Source: Ruminococcus sp.
GTDB lineage: Bacteria; Bacillota; Clostridia; Oscillospirales; Acutalibacteraceae
Assembly (NCBI GenBank): GCA_017403985.1
Contig: JAFRDE010000020.1
Coordinates: forward strand, 124,001 to 188,000
DNA length: 64,000 nucleotides
Direction: 5' to 3'
Below, in pieces: positions 27,309 to 36,059 of the stretch. Numbering within the stretch: position 1 is the stretch's first letter; each line of letters begins with the position of its first letter. The notes under the pieces are model-generated. The model made no database searches and was not told the origin of the DNA. It saw only the letters and a list, made by a program, of their open reading frames with translations. A program made the position numbers and the translations under genes.

Positions 27309-27452
27309 ATGAAAGAAACATATCTGCGCACAGAACTGCTTCTCACTGAATTTCATGAAGACGATGTTATCTCCACATCGGGACCCTTCCGCACCACGCC
27401 CGAAGAGTATGAAACACGGATGCTGAGGCCAAAGCATATTGACGAAAGATAA
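27309..27452 (+). CDS. Small 47-residue protein of the VI-TSGP type
   Basis: Starts 14 bases after the surface-protein stop with ACAGGAGGGATTTTG ahead of the ATG. The protein begins MKETYLRTELLLTEF and contains HEDDVISTSGP, then a charged tail ending in HIDER. Short proteins with an N-terminal hydrophobic-acidic stretch and a DVI(T/S)TSG motif occur widely in gut Clostridia; no function is known to me. It ends directly at a strong terminator, so it is the last cistron of this transcript. Confidence 0.7.
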   Translation: MKETYLRTELLLTEFHEDDVISTSGPFRTTPEEYETRMLRPKHIDER

Positions 27453-27454
27453 CA

Positions 27455-27493
27455 ACAATCCCGCGTTCGGCAGCGAACGCGGGATTGTTTTAT
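27455..27493. terminator. Terminator after the small protein gene
   Basis: Perfect 14-bp stem CAATCCCGCGTTCG / CGAACGCGGGATTG with a GCAG loop, then TTTTA. Confidence 0.95.
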
Positions 27494-27540
27494 TCACGAT
27501 TGATACTATGTCGCTGGAAAAACGATAGTCTCATTTGCTT

Positions 27541-28296
27541 TTAAAACGAGATATCCAGCTCCACCGGACAGTGATCGGAACCGAAGATATCGGTGTGGAT
27601 CTTAGCGCCCTCTACCTTATCAAAGATACGATCAGATACAATGAAGTAGTCGATGCGCCAGCCGGCGTTTTTCTGTCGGGCGGAAAAGCGGTAGCTCCAC
27701 CACGAATAGACGCCCTCGACGTCGGGATTGAGCGATCGCCATGTATCGGTAAAGCCTGCCGACAGCGCCGCGGTCATCTTCGCGCGCTCCTCGTCGGTAA
27801 AGCCGGCGTTGTTGCGGTTCGTCTTCGGATTCTTCAGGTCGATCTCCTGATGCGCGACGTTGAGGTCGCCGCAGAAGATGACCGGCTTTTTCTCATCGAG
27901 CGCCTTGATATAGGCGAGGAAGTCGTCCTCCCACTGCATACGGTAATCGAGCCTTTTGAGCTCGTTCTGACTGTTCGGCGTATAGACCGTGACGAGGTAG
28001 AAATCCGCATACTCGAGGGTGATGACGCGACCCTCTTTATCATGCTCCTCGATCCCGATACCGTAACTCACGGAAAGCGGCGTATGCTTTGTGAAGATCG
28101 CCGTGCCGGAATAGCCCTTTTTCTCGGCATAGTTCCAGTAGCTTTCGTATCCGTCGAAGGACAGGTCGATCTGACCCTCCTGCAGCTTCGTTTCCTGCAG
28201 GCAGAAGAAGTCCGCGTCCAGCTCGCGGAAGATATCGGAAAAACCTTTATTCACCACGGCTCGTAAGCCGTTGACGTTCCAAGAGATAAATTTCAT
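27541..28296 (-). CDS. exoA: Exodeoxyribonuclease III / AP endonuclease
   Basis: A 251-residue enzyme of the exonuclease III family, acting in base excision repair at abasic sites. Motifs: [40 protein letters not shown] and the terminal GSDHCPV with the catalytic His. Start at 28296 follows CCGGAGGAAACT. It stands alone, followed upstream by a heptamer-array element. Confidence 0.96.
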   Translation of the reverse strand: MKFISWNVNGLRAVVNKGFSDIFRELDADFFCLQETKLQEGQIDLSFDGYESYWNYAEKKGYSGTAIFTKHTPLSVSYGIGIEEHDKEGRVITLEYADFYLVTVYTPNSQNELKRLDYRMQWEDDFLAYIKALDEKKPVIFCGDLNVAHQEIDLKNPKTNRNNAGFTDEERAKMTAALSAGFTDTWRSLNPDVEGVYSWWSYRFSARQKNAGWRIDYFIVSDRIFDKVEGAKIHTDIFGSDHCPVELDISF

Positions 28297-28317
28297 AGTT
28301 TCCTCCGGACTGTTTAG

Positions 28318-28496
28318 TTAGGAGTGAGAAGTTAGGAGTGAGGAGTGAATGGCGGGGCACCCGCACCCGATTATAAGGTTGAGATTGCCACAGCCATAAA
28401 TGGCTTCGCAATGACATTTATAATCAAAACACGGACACGCATGCCGACGTTCCCCCTCAACTCCTAACTCCTAATTCCTAACTCCTAACTCATTAA
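28318..28496. repeat. Heptamer-array element with nested TGTCATTGCGA fragment
   Basis: TTAGGAG/TGAGGAG units (28318-28350) face CTAACTC/CTAATTC units (28458-28496). The centre holds GATTGCCAC and GCAATGAC (about 28382-28412), a shortened TGTCATTGCGA element. The right arm overlaps the last bases of murF. Confidence 0.7.
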
Positions 28497-29903
28497 TGCT
28501 TCAACTATACGCTCGAACTGCATGCTGTGAGAGGCTTTGACCAGAATGGTGTCGCCGGGATGCAGGTGCCTTTTGATCCTGTCGATGCAGCGGTCGACGT
28601 CCTGATAATAATACGCGCCCTTGCCGAAGCCCTCGGCGGTCGCTTCACTCAGCGGGCCCACGGCGACCAGTACGTCGATACCGATCTCTTTCGCGTATGC
28701 GCCCACCTCGCGGTGGAGAGCGATCTCATCCTTGCCCAACTCTTTCATATCGCCTAAGACGGCGACCCTGCGGCCGCTGAGCTTGGAAAGCGTATCCAGT
28801 CCCGCCTTGGTCGAGGTCGGGTTGGCGTTGTAACAGTCGTCGATGATCGTAAAATACTCGGTCTTGATAATATGGTTACGCGAGCCGACGTTCTCAAAGC
28901 TCTCGATACCGCGTTTGATTTCGTCTGCTGTCAAGCCTAACTTGTCGCCTACTGCCATCGCGCACAGGGCATTGAGAACGTTGTGACGCCCCATCGTCGG
29001 GATGGTCACGTCTATGCGCATTTCAGGCTCCCTTTGGGAAAGGGAGCTGTCAGCGCCAGCTGACTGAGGAATTGTATCAATAGAGCGAGAATCTTCTCGC
29101 GACAAACCATGTATCAGCGTACAGCCGATCCCGTCCAGTCCCTTTTCCGTGATATTCTCGGCGCGGTATTCATCGTTGCCGGTGCCGTAGAAGATCGGTT
29201 TGATCCCGTGATAATCGGTCACGGTGCGAAGCTTGTCGTCGTCGTGACAGAGGATGATGGTTCCGTTGCCGTTCAGATATTGAAACATCTCGGTCTTAGC
29301 GCGCAGAACGCCGTCTCGGTCGCCGAGGTTCTCGAGGTGGCAGTAGCCGATATTGGTAATGACAGAAATATCGGGACGCACCATTTTGGAAAGGCGCGTC
29401 ATTTCGCCGAAACCGGAGATACCCATCTCGATGACGGCGACCTCGTGATCTTCTTCCAGTCCGAACAGCGTGATCGGCACGCCGAGCTCGTTGTTAAAGT
29501 TGCCGCCCGTTTTATGAACGTTGAATTTTTGTGAAAGCACGGCGCTGATGAATTCTTTGGTAGAGGTCTTGCCGACGCTGCCGGTGACGCCGATGAACGG
29601 GATCGTGAACAGCGAGCGGTAGTACTCGGCGATCCCCTTCAAAGCGACCAAGGTGGACTCCACCAATATGTACGCGATATCCGCGTCGGGCGCTTCTTCG
29701 CACAGCGTGCATACCGCGCCCTGTTCGGCGACGGCAGGGATGAACTTGTGGCCGTCGGCGCGCGCGCCTTTGATGGCGGCAAAGAGCGAATCCTTGCCCG
29801 CCTTGCGGCTGTCGGTAACAATGGAAGTGATCTTGATATCGGGGTCGCCGTGCAGCTCGCCGCCGCACGCTTTAGCGACCTCACGTAAGGTGATGGGTTT
29901 CAT
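28485..29903 (-). CDS. murF: UDP-MurNAc-tripeptide--D-Ala-D-Ala ligase MurF with a repeat-encoded insert
   Basis: A 472-residue Mur ligase that adds D-Ala-D-Ala to the peptidoglycan precursor. The P-loop is GVTGSVGKTSTKEF (105-118). Other signatures are NFNNELGVP, VIEMGISGFGEM, TMGRHNVLNALCA and DDCYNANPTS. The ATG at 29903 follows AACGGAGGAAACT. Residues about 268-294, between GCTLIHG and MRIDVTI, are encoded by a GGCTCCCTT-family repeat and have no counterpart in normal MurF. The frame stays open. It is downstream of ddl in one orientation, 29 bases apart, so the two enzymes that make and use D-Ala-D-Ala are together. Confidence 0.93.
   Translation of the reverse strand: MKPITLREVAKACGGELHGDPDIKITSIVTDSRKAGKDSLFAAIKGARADGHKFIPAVAEQGAVCTLCEEAPDADIAYILVESTLVALKGIAEYYRSLFTIPFIGVTGSVGKTSTKEFISAVLSQKFNVHKTGGNFNNELGVPITLFGLEEDHEVAVIEMGISGFGEMTRLSKMVRPDISVITNIGYCHLENLGDRDGVLRAKTEMFQYLNGNGTIILCHDDDKLRTVTDYHGIKPIFYGTGNDEYRAENITEKGLDGIGCTLIHGLSREDSRSIDTIPQSAGADSSLSQREPEMRIDVTIPTMGRHNVLNALCAMAVGDKLGLTADEIKRGIESFENVGSRNHIIKTEYFTIIDDCYNANPTSTKAGLDTLSKLSGRRVAVLGDMKELGKDEIALHREVGAYAKEIGIDVLVAVGPLSEATAEGFGKGAYYYQDVDRCIDRIKRHLHPGDTILVKASHSMQFERIVEALMS
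29031..29102. repeat. GGCTCCCTT-family element inside murF
   Basis: GGCTCCCTTTGGGAAAGGGAG followed by TGTCAGCGCCAGCTGACTGA and an ATTGTATCAA stretch. It matches the element at 62850-62935 almost base for base through GACTGAGG, and lies entirely within the murF frame. Confidence 0.88.
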
Positions 29904-29932
29904 AGTTTCCTCCGTTGAAAAGGGAATGCTTC

Positions 29933-30976
29933 TTACTTCTTCAAGCTCAATTCTATAATCTTCTCGCACAGATCGGCATATTCAATACCCGCGGCGGCTG
30001 CCTCCTGCGGCAGGAGCGACAGCGGGGTCATGCCGGGCAAGGTATTCGCCTCGAGACAGTAGAACTGATTATGATCTCCGAGCAGAAAGTCCACTCTGCC
30101 GTATACCTTCAGACGCAGTACCTCGAAGGCGTGCTCCGCCTCCTGCTGCATCCTTTTCGCGATCTGCGGATCCAACTCGGCGGGACAGACCTCTTCCGTC
30201 GCGCCCTCCTGATACTTTTTCTCATAATCATACCAGCCGTCGCGCGGGATGATCTCGATCACGGGCAGCGCCTTGCCGCCTAAGATACCGATCGAGAATT
30301 CGCGTCCTTTGATGTATTTTTCGACCAGCACGTCGTCGTCATAGCGGAAGGCGGCGCCCACCGCGGCGACAAACTGCTCTCTGTCGGAAACGATCTGCAC
30401 GCCGACGGACGAGCCGGCGGAGCAGGGCTTGACCACACAGGGAAAATCGTTCCATGTATCGAGGTAGCCCTTGCCCATGAACTCGCGCTTATACAGGCGG
30501 CTGGGAGGCGTGGGCACGTTTGAGTTGAGGAAAATACCCTTTGTCACGCCCTTGTGCATGGCGATCGCGGAACCGAGGTGGTCGGAGCCGGTATATCGGA
30601 TACCGTTGAGCTGCAGTGCCGCCTGCACCGAGCCGTCCTCTCCCTCGCCGCCGTGCAGTCCGAGGAAGGTAATATCCGCCGCGCGGCACAGCTCCAGCAC
30701 ATGGTCGCCGAAGTAGCAGGGGCTTTGATTCTTACGGCTTTTCCTGACCGCTTCAAGGTCGGGCTCTTCGGTGTCGATCGCGGCGTTCTCCGTGAACGTA
30801 TAATTCTCCGCAAAGAGTCTCTCTGCGTCGAAATCGTCGCCCTCATAGCCCATGAATACGTCCATCAGGACGACCTGATGCCCCTTCGAGCGTAATGCCT
30901 CGGCTACCTTGGAGCCGGATAAAATCGATACGTCGCGCTCGGAGGAAAGTCCTCCGGCTAAAACAACTATTTTCAT
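29933..30976 (-). CDS. ddl: D-alanine--D-alanine ligase
   Basis: A 347-residue ATP-grasp ligase supplying D-Ala-D-Ala for peptidoglycan. Signatures: LHGGEGEDGSVQAAL, CVVKPCSAGSSVGV, EKYIKGREFSIGIL and the ADP/Mg site GRVDFLLGD with EANTLPGMTPLSL. The loop near YDYEKKY is like D-Ala-D-Ala rather than D-Ala-D-Lac enzymes, though specificity is not proven. Start follows TCCGGAGGTATATT. Neighbour of murF. Confidence 0.94.
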   Translation of the reverse strand: MKIVVLAGGLSSERDVSILSGSKVAEALRSKGHQVVLMDVFMGYEGDDFDAERLFAENYTFTENAAIDTEEPDLEAVRKSRKNQSPCYFGDHVLELCRAADITFLGLHGGEGEDGSVQAALQLNGIRYTGSDHLGSAIAMHKGVTKGIFLNSNVPTPPSRLYKREFMGKGYLDTWNDFPCVVKPCSAGSSVGVQIVSDREQFVAAVGAAFRYDDDVLVEKYIKGREFSIGILGGKALPVIEIIPRDGWYDYEKKYQEGATEEVCPAELDPQIAKRMQQEAEHAFEVLRLKVYGRVDFLLGDHNQFYCLEANTLPGMTPLSLLPQEAAAAGIEYADLCEKIIELSLKK

Positions 30977-30992
30977 AATATACCTCCGGAAA

Positions 30993-31140
30993 ATAATTAG
31001 GAATTAGGAGTTAGGAATTAGGAATTTCGGGAAACGCGAGTCCGCGTTTTGATTTGTAATTGCGTTTGATCGCGCCGTACAAAAACGGGTGCGGGTGTCC
31101 CGCCCATAATTCCTCATTCCTCATTTCTAATTCCTCATTA
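30993..31140. repeat. Heptamer-array hairpin element, TTAGGAA type
   Basis: TTAGGAA/TTAGGAG units (30993-31025) face CTCATTC/CTAATTC units (about 31108-31139). The core has GGGAAACGCGAGTCCGCGTTTT and GGGTGCGGGTGTCCCGCCC. Confidence 0.75.
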
Positions 31141-31479
31141 AAACATAAACCCGTCGTATCCCCAGTTCTCGGTCTCCTCGAACTTGACATAGACGTTAGA
31201 GCCGTCGACGCCCATCGCGTCTTTGGCGATCTCGCACAGCTTTGCAGTCAGCGCCTCGTAGCTCTTGCGGGGAGCGGAATGGAGCAGGCTGACGTCGAAG
31301 AAGGCGATCGGCTGATCGTTCTTTCCGCCGAAATACAGGCGGCGGTTATCCTCGATCTCCACCATCAGGTAGCGCTCGGGCTTACCCAGCAGCGTGATCG
31401 CTTCGCCTAAAGCGGACTTGATCTCGAGCTCCTTTTCGGGAGTGACGGTCTCGGAAAACTTCGCGTTGATAAAAGGCAT
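31138..31479 (-). CDS. MIF-like tautomerase
   Basis: A 113-residue protein of the macrophage migration inhibitory factor family. Met-Pro at the N terminus places the catalytic Pro at position 2 before processing. Further matches are GKPERYLMVEIED, FGGKNDQPIAFFDV and the C-terminal YVKFEETENWGYDG. Length and spacing match animal MIF better than the roughly 60-residue 4-oxalocrotonate tautomerases. Natural substrates of bacterial MIF-like proteins are mostly unknown. Start follows TAAGGAGGATACATC. Single gene, cytosolic. Confidence 0.87.
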   Translation of the reverse strand: MPFINAKFSETVTPEKELEIKSALGEAITLLGKPERYLMVEIEDNRRLYFGGKNDQPIAFFDVSLLHSAPRKSYEALTAKLCEIAKDAMGVDGSNVYVKFEETENWGYDGFMF

Positions 31480-31575
31480 GATGTATCCTCCTTATTGAAA
31501 CGATTATTGTAGGGATGAACTATAACCTCTATATTATAATCCAACTCGGCGCTATAATCAAGCCAAACAGCGCAA

Positions 31576-32514
31576 TTATTGGGGTTTATCTGTTGCCGGA
31601 TACGTCTTTTCCTCGCCCGCGGGATTCACATGCACCATGATATGCTTGACCTTGGGAAAATTCCGCTCGATAGTACTGTGGACCCGTTCGGCGATCGCGT
31701 GTCCCTCGCGGAGCGTCAGATCACCGTCGACGGCGATCTCGATATCGACATAGATCTTGTTGCCGAACAATCTGGTGTTCAGCAGATCGACCCCGATCAC
31801 GCCATCCTGATTCATCACACATTCCCACAGCTCGTCTTCGGTCTCCTTATCGCAGGAGTGATCCACCATCTTGTCGACAGCGTCCTTGAAGATGTCGAAA
31901 GCCGCCTTGGCGATAAAGACGCAGATGACAAGGCTCGCGACGGAGTCGAGCACGGGAAAACCCATCCGCGCGCCGACAACGCCGATCAGCGCGCCGACGG
32001 AGGACAGCGCGTCGCTGCGATGATGCCACGCGTCAGCCATCAGAGCGCCCGAATCGAGCTTTTTCGCATAATGCTTCGTATAGCGGTACATCGCTTCCTT
32101 GACGACGATCGAAACGACCGCCGCGACGATCGCCAATACCCCCGGAACCGCGAGATTTTCATAGTCGCCGGAGACGATATTGACAACGGCTTTATAGCCA
32201 ATGAACAGTCCCGTGACCAGCAGGACCATCGCCAGTATGATCGCCGCGACACATTCGAGCCGCTCGTGACCGTAAGGGTGGTCGTCGTCACTGTCGCGGG
32301 CGGACAGCTTTACGCCGATGATCACGACGATACTGCTGAACACGTCCGAGGCGGAGTGTACGGCGTCGCTGATCATCGCGCCCGAGTGGGCGAAGATACC
32401 CGCCAGCAGTTTGAGCAAAGACAGGGCGATATTCCCGACGATACTGACGACGGAAACTTTGACCGCTGTTTTTTCAAAATCCGGTTCTGTATCCGTAATG
32501 TTTTCGGTTTTCAT
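31576..32514 (-). CDS. Cation diffusion facilitator family metal transporter
   Basis: A 312-residue membrane exporter of divalent metals. Metal-site motifs are SDAVHSASDVFSS in the second membrane helix and DAWHHRSDALSS in the fifth. DDDHPYGHERLE in the loop after helix 2 is a family hallmark. A cytosolic C-terminal domain (from about residue 215) carries VHSTIERNFPKVKHIMVHV. The metal cannot be fixed from this; Fe, Zn or Mn are possible. Start follows CGGGGTGATAGG. Confidence 0.92.
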   Translation of the reverse strand: MKTENITDTEPDFEKTAVKVSVVSIVGNIALSLLKLLAGIFAHSGAMISDAVHSASDVFSSIVVIIGVKLSARDSDDDHPYGHERLECVAAIILAMVLLVTGLFIGYKAVVNIVSGDYENLAVPGVLAIVAAVVSIVVKEAMYRYTKHYAKKLDSGALMADAWHHRSDALSSVGALIGVVGARMGFPVLDSVASLVICVFIAKAAFDIFKDAVDKMVDHSCDKETEDELWECVMNQDGVIGVDLLNTRLFGNKIYVDIEIAVDGDLTLREGHAIAERVHSTIERNFPKVKHIMVHVNPAGEEKTYPATDKPQ

Positions 32515-32609
32515 CCTATCACCCCGCTGACATTTCTATTATATTGCAAAGCCGCGGCATATTCAACCGAAACAGCCGAACTATTTTGCATTTATTTTCC
32601 TTTTGCGTA

Positions 32610-32638
32610 TTGCTATCACGTCAAAGTGATGTTATAAT
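32610..32638 (+). promoter_or_regulatory. Promoter of fba
   Basis: TTGCTA (32610-32615), 17-base spacer, TATAAT (32633-32638), about 50 bases upstream of the start codon. Confidence 0.75.
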
Positions 32639-32688
32639 ATATAATAACTAAATATGTTTTCATACAAAACATACAAGGAGGAATTTTT

Positions 32689-33555
32689 ATGCCATTAGTT
32701 AACGCGAAAGAAATGCTCACCAAAGCCAAGGCCGGTAAATATGCTGTCGGTCAGTTCAACATCAACAACCTTGAGTGGACCAAGGCGATCCTGCTGACCG
32801 CGGAAGAGCTGAAGTCCCCTGTTATCCTCGGCGTTTCCGAGGGCGCGGGCAAGTACATGTGCGGCTACAAGACGATCGTCGGCATGGTCAAGGGCATGAT
32901 CGAAGAGCTGAACATCACCGTTCCGGTCGCGCTGCATCTGGACCACGGCTCCTATGAAGGCGCTAAGAAGTGCATCGAGGCGGGCTTCTCGTCCATCATG
33001 TTCGACGGCTCCCACTATCCGATCGAAGAGAACTTCGAGAAAACCAAAGAGCTCGTAGGCATCTGCGACGAGCTGGGTCTGTCCATCGAGGCTGAAGTCG
33101 GCTCCATCGGCGGCGAGGAAGACGGCGTAGTCGGCATGGGCGAATGTGCGGATCCCGACGAGTGCAAGATGATCGCCGACCTCGGTGTCACCATGCTTGC
33201 TGCCGGCATCGGCAACATCCACGGCGTATATCCCGAGAACTGGCCGGGCCTGTCCTTCGAGACTCTCGACGCGATCCAGGCGAAAACCGGCGATATGCCT
33301 CTCGTACTCCACGGCGGTACCGGTATCCCGGACGACATGATCATGAAGGCGATCTCCTTAGGCGTTTCCAAGATCAACGTCAACACCGAATGCCAGCTCG
33401 TATTTGCCGCTGCGACCCGCCAGTATATCGAAGAAGGCAAGGATCTCAAGGGCAAGGGCTTCGACCCCCGCAAACTGCTCGCTCCCGGTACCGAGGCGAT
33501 CAAGGCGAAGGTCAAAGAGAAGATGGAGATTTTCGGCTCCGTCGGCAAGGCTTAA
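32689..33555 (+). CDS. fba: Class II fructose-bisphosphate aldolase
   Basis: A 288-residue zinc-dependent aldolase of glycolysis. Signatures: LHLDHGSYE (zinc His), SSIMFDGSHYPIEEN, EAEVGSIGGEEDG and LHGGTGIPDDM; the zinc ligands HGVYP and the final HGG are present. Start follows CAAGGAGGAATTTTT. Strong codon bias and a good promoter fit a highly expressed glycolytic gene. It is monocistronic, followed by a hairpin terminator. Confidence 0.97.
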   Translation: MPLVNAKEMLTKAKAGKYAVGQFNINNLEWTKAILLTAEELKSPVILGVSEGAGKYMCGYKTIVGMVKGMIEELNITVPVALHLDHGSYEGAKKCIEAGFSSIMFDGSHYPIEENFEKTKELVGICDELGLSIEAEVGSIGGEEDGVVGMGECADPDECKMIADLGVTMLAAGIGNIHGVYPENWPGLSFETLDAIQAKTGDMPLVLHGGTGIPDDMIMKAISLGVSKINVNTECQLVFAAATRQYIEEGKDLKGKGFDPRKLLAPGTEAIKAKVKEKMEIFGSVGKA

Positions 33556-34004
33556 TTGAACATTATCTGATTGATTTATCCGGCGGCTGTCACATGACAG
33601 CCGCTGTTGCTTTTCGAAAAAGTATATAGAGATAATGAAACGTGAAGATCTATTTGTAGGGGACGGCGCTTGTCGACGTCCCGCATGGCAGAACCGTTTT
33701 TCTGCTATCTTGCGTTTTCGACAACTGAAACGCCCGTCATTCCCGGGATGTTGCAAGCACCATCCCCTACGGTGTTACTGCAAGGCACATAATAACAAAG
33801 ATGTATTCACTCATTAACCTCTCCAAAGCCAAGAAACTTGATAGGTTCTTCTACAGACTGAGCGGCTGTCACATGACAGCCGCTGTTGCTTTTGCAAATA
33901 AAGTCGGGAAAAATATGGCAAATATTTTTTATTTTATCAGTGACAAACGCAAAAGTATGTTGTATAATGATTATGATAATAGGCTTTAGAACGGAGGAAT
34001 GAGT
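33556..34004. repeat. Region between fba and the 34005 gene: duplicated hairpin flanking a TGTAGGGGAC element
   Basis: A hairpin GCGGCTGTCA-CA-TGACAGCCGC followed by TGTTGCTTTT occurs twice, at about 33581-33618 and 33860-33898. The first is likely the fba terminator. Between them an element about 33653-33773 has inverted ends GTAGGGGACGGCGCTTG and CAAGCACCATCCCCTAC. A promoter for the next gene reads GTGACA (33940-33945), 17 bases, TATAAT (33963-33968). No gene is seen. Confidence 0.7.
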
Positions 34005-34481
34005 ATGTATAACGTGAAAATCAACAACGAGATCGGCTTGACCTATCCGGACGGCTTTCAGGAGATGGGCGAAGAAGCGCTCGCCCGCTATTTCGGCAAG
34101 CCTGCCGACCGCTGGGGCGCCTATGACGAAAAACAGCATATCATTCTTTCTGTCAGCTGGGCAAAAGCGGGCTTCATGAAGTCCGACCCCGAGATGTACC
34201 TGTATGATGTCGAAGCGCGCCTTCGCAAGACGCTGGTCAACTACCAGAAGATCCAGTCCTATTCCTTTGACGTCACCAAAAGGAAGAAAAAGTATAAGAT
34301 CAAGAACGCCATCCGCTTTGAGCACAGAGTCAAAGACTCGGCGCGGGTGCATATCGTGGATCTGGTCGTGTTCAAGTATAAGAACAACTTCTACTCCGTC
34401 TATTACATCACCCGCAAAATCAACGCGGCGGAGAGCCGTCCCGCTTTTCAGCAGATTCTGGAATCCATCACGCTCGGGTGA
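34005..34481 (+). CDS. Hypothetical protein, 158 residues
   Basis: Not recognised. The protein is soluble, with no signal peptide or membrane helix. It starts MYNVKINNEIGLTYPDGF, has a basic central stretch (DVTKRKKKYKIKN) and ends KINAAESRPAFQQILESITL, which resembles proteins that measure or bind membranes through a small alpha-beta fold, but no family can be named. The second ATG (34005) is preferred by spacing from CGGAGG. It has its own TATAAT promoter and terminator. Confidence 0.75.
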   Translation: MYNVKINNEIGLTYPDGFQEMGEEALARYFGKPADRWGAYDEKQHIILSVSWAKAGFMKSDPEMYLYDVEARLRKTLVNYQKIQSYSFDVTKRKKKYKIKNAIRFEHRVKDSARVHIVDLVVFKYKNNFYSVYYITRKINAAESRPAFQQILESITLG

Positions 34482-34507
34482 TCCGATCAACAGTACAATA
34501 AACAGCA

Positions 34508-34555
34508 ACCGCATGGTAAAGCAACTCGCGCTTGACCATGCGGTTTTTATCATAT
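34508..34555. terminator. Terminator between the 34005 gene and galT
   Basis: Stem AACCGCATGGT / ACCATGCGGTT with a 16-base loop, followed by TTTT; A-rich on the other side, so it may serve both convergent genes. Confidence 0.8.
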
Positions 34556-36043
34556 TAACGTATCGATGAATCGGCGGAACGCCGCCTGACCCGCCTCATC
34601 ACGCTTGAAAACGCCCGCGTCCATAAGCACCTGTGCAAATACGGCGCCGACGCCCGCGCGGATGATATCTGCCGCGTTTTCGGCGTTCATCTCGGGATGA
34701 TCGGCTTTCAGCTTTTGAGCCCACGGCGCATGACTCGCGGTCTGCGGATCCTTTGTGAGGTCGCCGCCGCTGAGCAAAGCGTCTTTGACAGCTTCCAGCT
34801 CCGTTGCCAGTCTCGCGGGCAGTACCGCCAGACCCATCACTTCGATCAGTCCGATATTCTCCTTCTTGATATGATGGAGCTCGGGGCCGGGATGGAACAC
34901 GCCCATCGGTCTGTCCTCTGATGCGATATTGTTCCGCAGTACCAGATCACATTCATACAGCCCGTCACGCATCCGCGCGATCGGGGTGATCGTGTTATGC
35001 GGCGTATCGCCGGTAAAGGCGAAGATCCCCGCGCGCTCGTCGGAATAGCCGCGCCATTTTTGCAGGACGTCGGCGCAGGCGGCGGCGAGTTTTTCCTTAC
35101 TGCTGCTCGTCAGACGGATGACCGACATCGGCCACTTGACCGTCGCTGCCTCCACGTCCGGGTGTTCAGCCATCGAGAAAGAATACTCCGGCTGTGCCTG
35201 AGCCATCGCGAAGGTATAGTTGCCGCCCTGAAAATGCTCGTGGGAGAGGATCGAGCCGCCTACGATCGGGAGGTCGGCATTGGACCCGACAAAGTAATGC
35301 GGGAACTGTCCGATAAAATCGAAGAGCTTATGAAAAACTGCCGCGTCGATCACCATCGGGATATGCTCGCGGTTGAAGACGATACAGTGCTCGTTATAAT
35401 AACCGTAAGGCGAGTATTGCAGGTACCACTTCCCGCCGTTGATTTCGATCGGGATCGGGCGAAGATTCTGCCGCGCCGGATGGTTCTGATGGCCGGCAAA
35501 GCCCATATTCTCGGCACAGAGCTGACATTTCGGATAGGCGGTGGATTTCGCGGCGCCCGCCTTGGCGATATCGCGCGGGTCCTTCTCGGGCTTCGAGCGG
35601 TTGATCGTGATATCGAGCGTGCCGTATTCGGACTCGTACGTCCATTTCAGATCCTTCGCGATCCTGCCTGCGCGGACATAGTTGAGCTTTTGGCTGATAT
35701 CGTAATACCACCTTGTCGCCGCCTCTGGTGAAATCGCGTACTGCGCGCGGAAATCGCGGATGATCTCACGCGGCATCGGGGTGACGATACCCATCAGCTT
35801 CGTGTCAAACAGGTCGCGGTTCGCGGCGGTATCCTCGATCACGCCGCTCTCGCAGGCATAGTCGATCAGCGGCGCAAGAATATCGTCGATCGACAGATCG
35901 CCGTCAGGGACAGGCTCATCCGTCCAGTCGTCAACGCGCAAAGCGTCCATCAGCATATTGCGGACGACCAGCTCGTCATCTTCGGTTATCAGATTGTTAT
36001 TGATAGAATAATCGATCAGTTTTTGAATATCGGCACAGATCAT
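34550..36043 (-). CDS. galT: UDP-glucose--hexose-1-phosphate uridylyltransferase, class II
   Basis: A 497-residue GalT of the Firmicutes class II type, exchanging UMP between UDP-glucose and galactose-1-phosphate. The active-site motif GGSILSHEHFQGGNY is visible, with PIEINGGKWYLQYSPYGYY before it. Start at 36043 follows AGGGAGATACCGTA. An upstream in-frame extension to 36085 is encoded by repeat sequence. It lies downstream of galK in the same direction, with a repeat between. Together they give two steps of the Leloir pathway; galE is not in the window. Confidence 0.95.
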   Translation of the reverse strand: MICADIQKLIDYSINNNLITEDDELVVRNMLMDALRVDDWTDEPVPDGDLSIDDILAPLIDYACESGVIEDTAANRDLFDTKLMGIVTPMPREIIRDFRAQYAISPEAATRWYYDISQKLNYVRAGRIAKDLKWTYESEYGTLDITINRSKPEKDPRDIAKAGAAKSTAYPKCQLCAENMGFAGHQNHPARQNLRPIPIEINGGKWYLQYSPYGYYNEHCIVFNREHIPMVIDAAVFHKLFDFIGQFPHYFVGSNADLPIVGGSILSHEHFQGGNYTFAMAQAQPEYSFSMAEHPDVEAATVKWPMSVIRLTSSSKEKLAAACADVLQKWRGYSDERAGIFAFTGDTPHNTITPIARMRDGLYECDLVLRNNIASEDRPMGVFHPGPELHHIKKENIGLIEVMGLAVLPARLATELEAVKDALLSGGDLTKDPQTASHAPWAQKLKADHPEMNAENAADIIRAGVGAVFAQVLMDAGVFKRDEAGQAAFRRFIDTLI

Positions 36044-36059
36044 TACGGTATCTCCCTTC

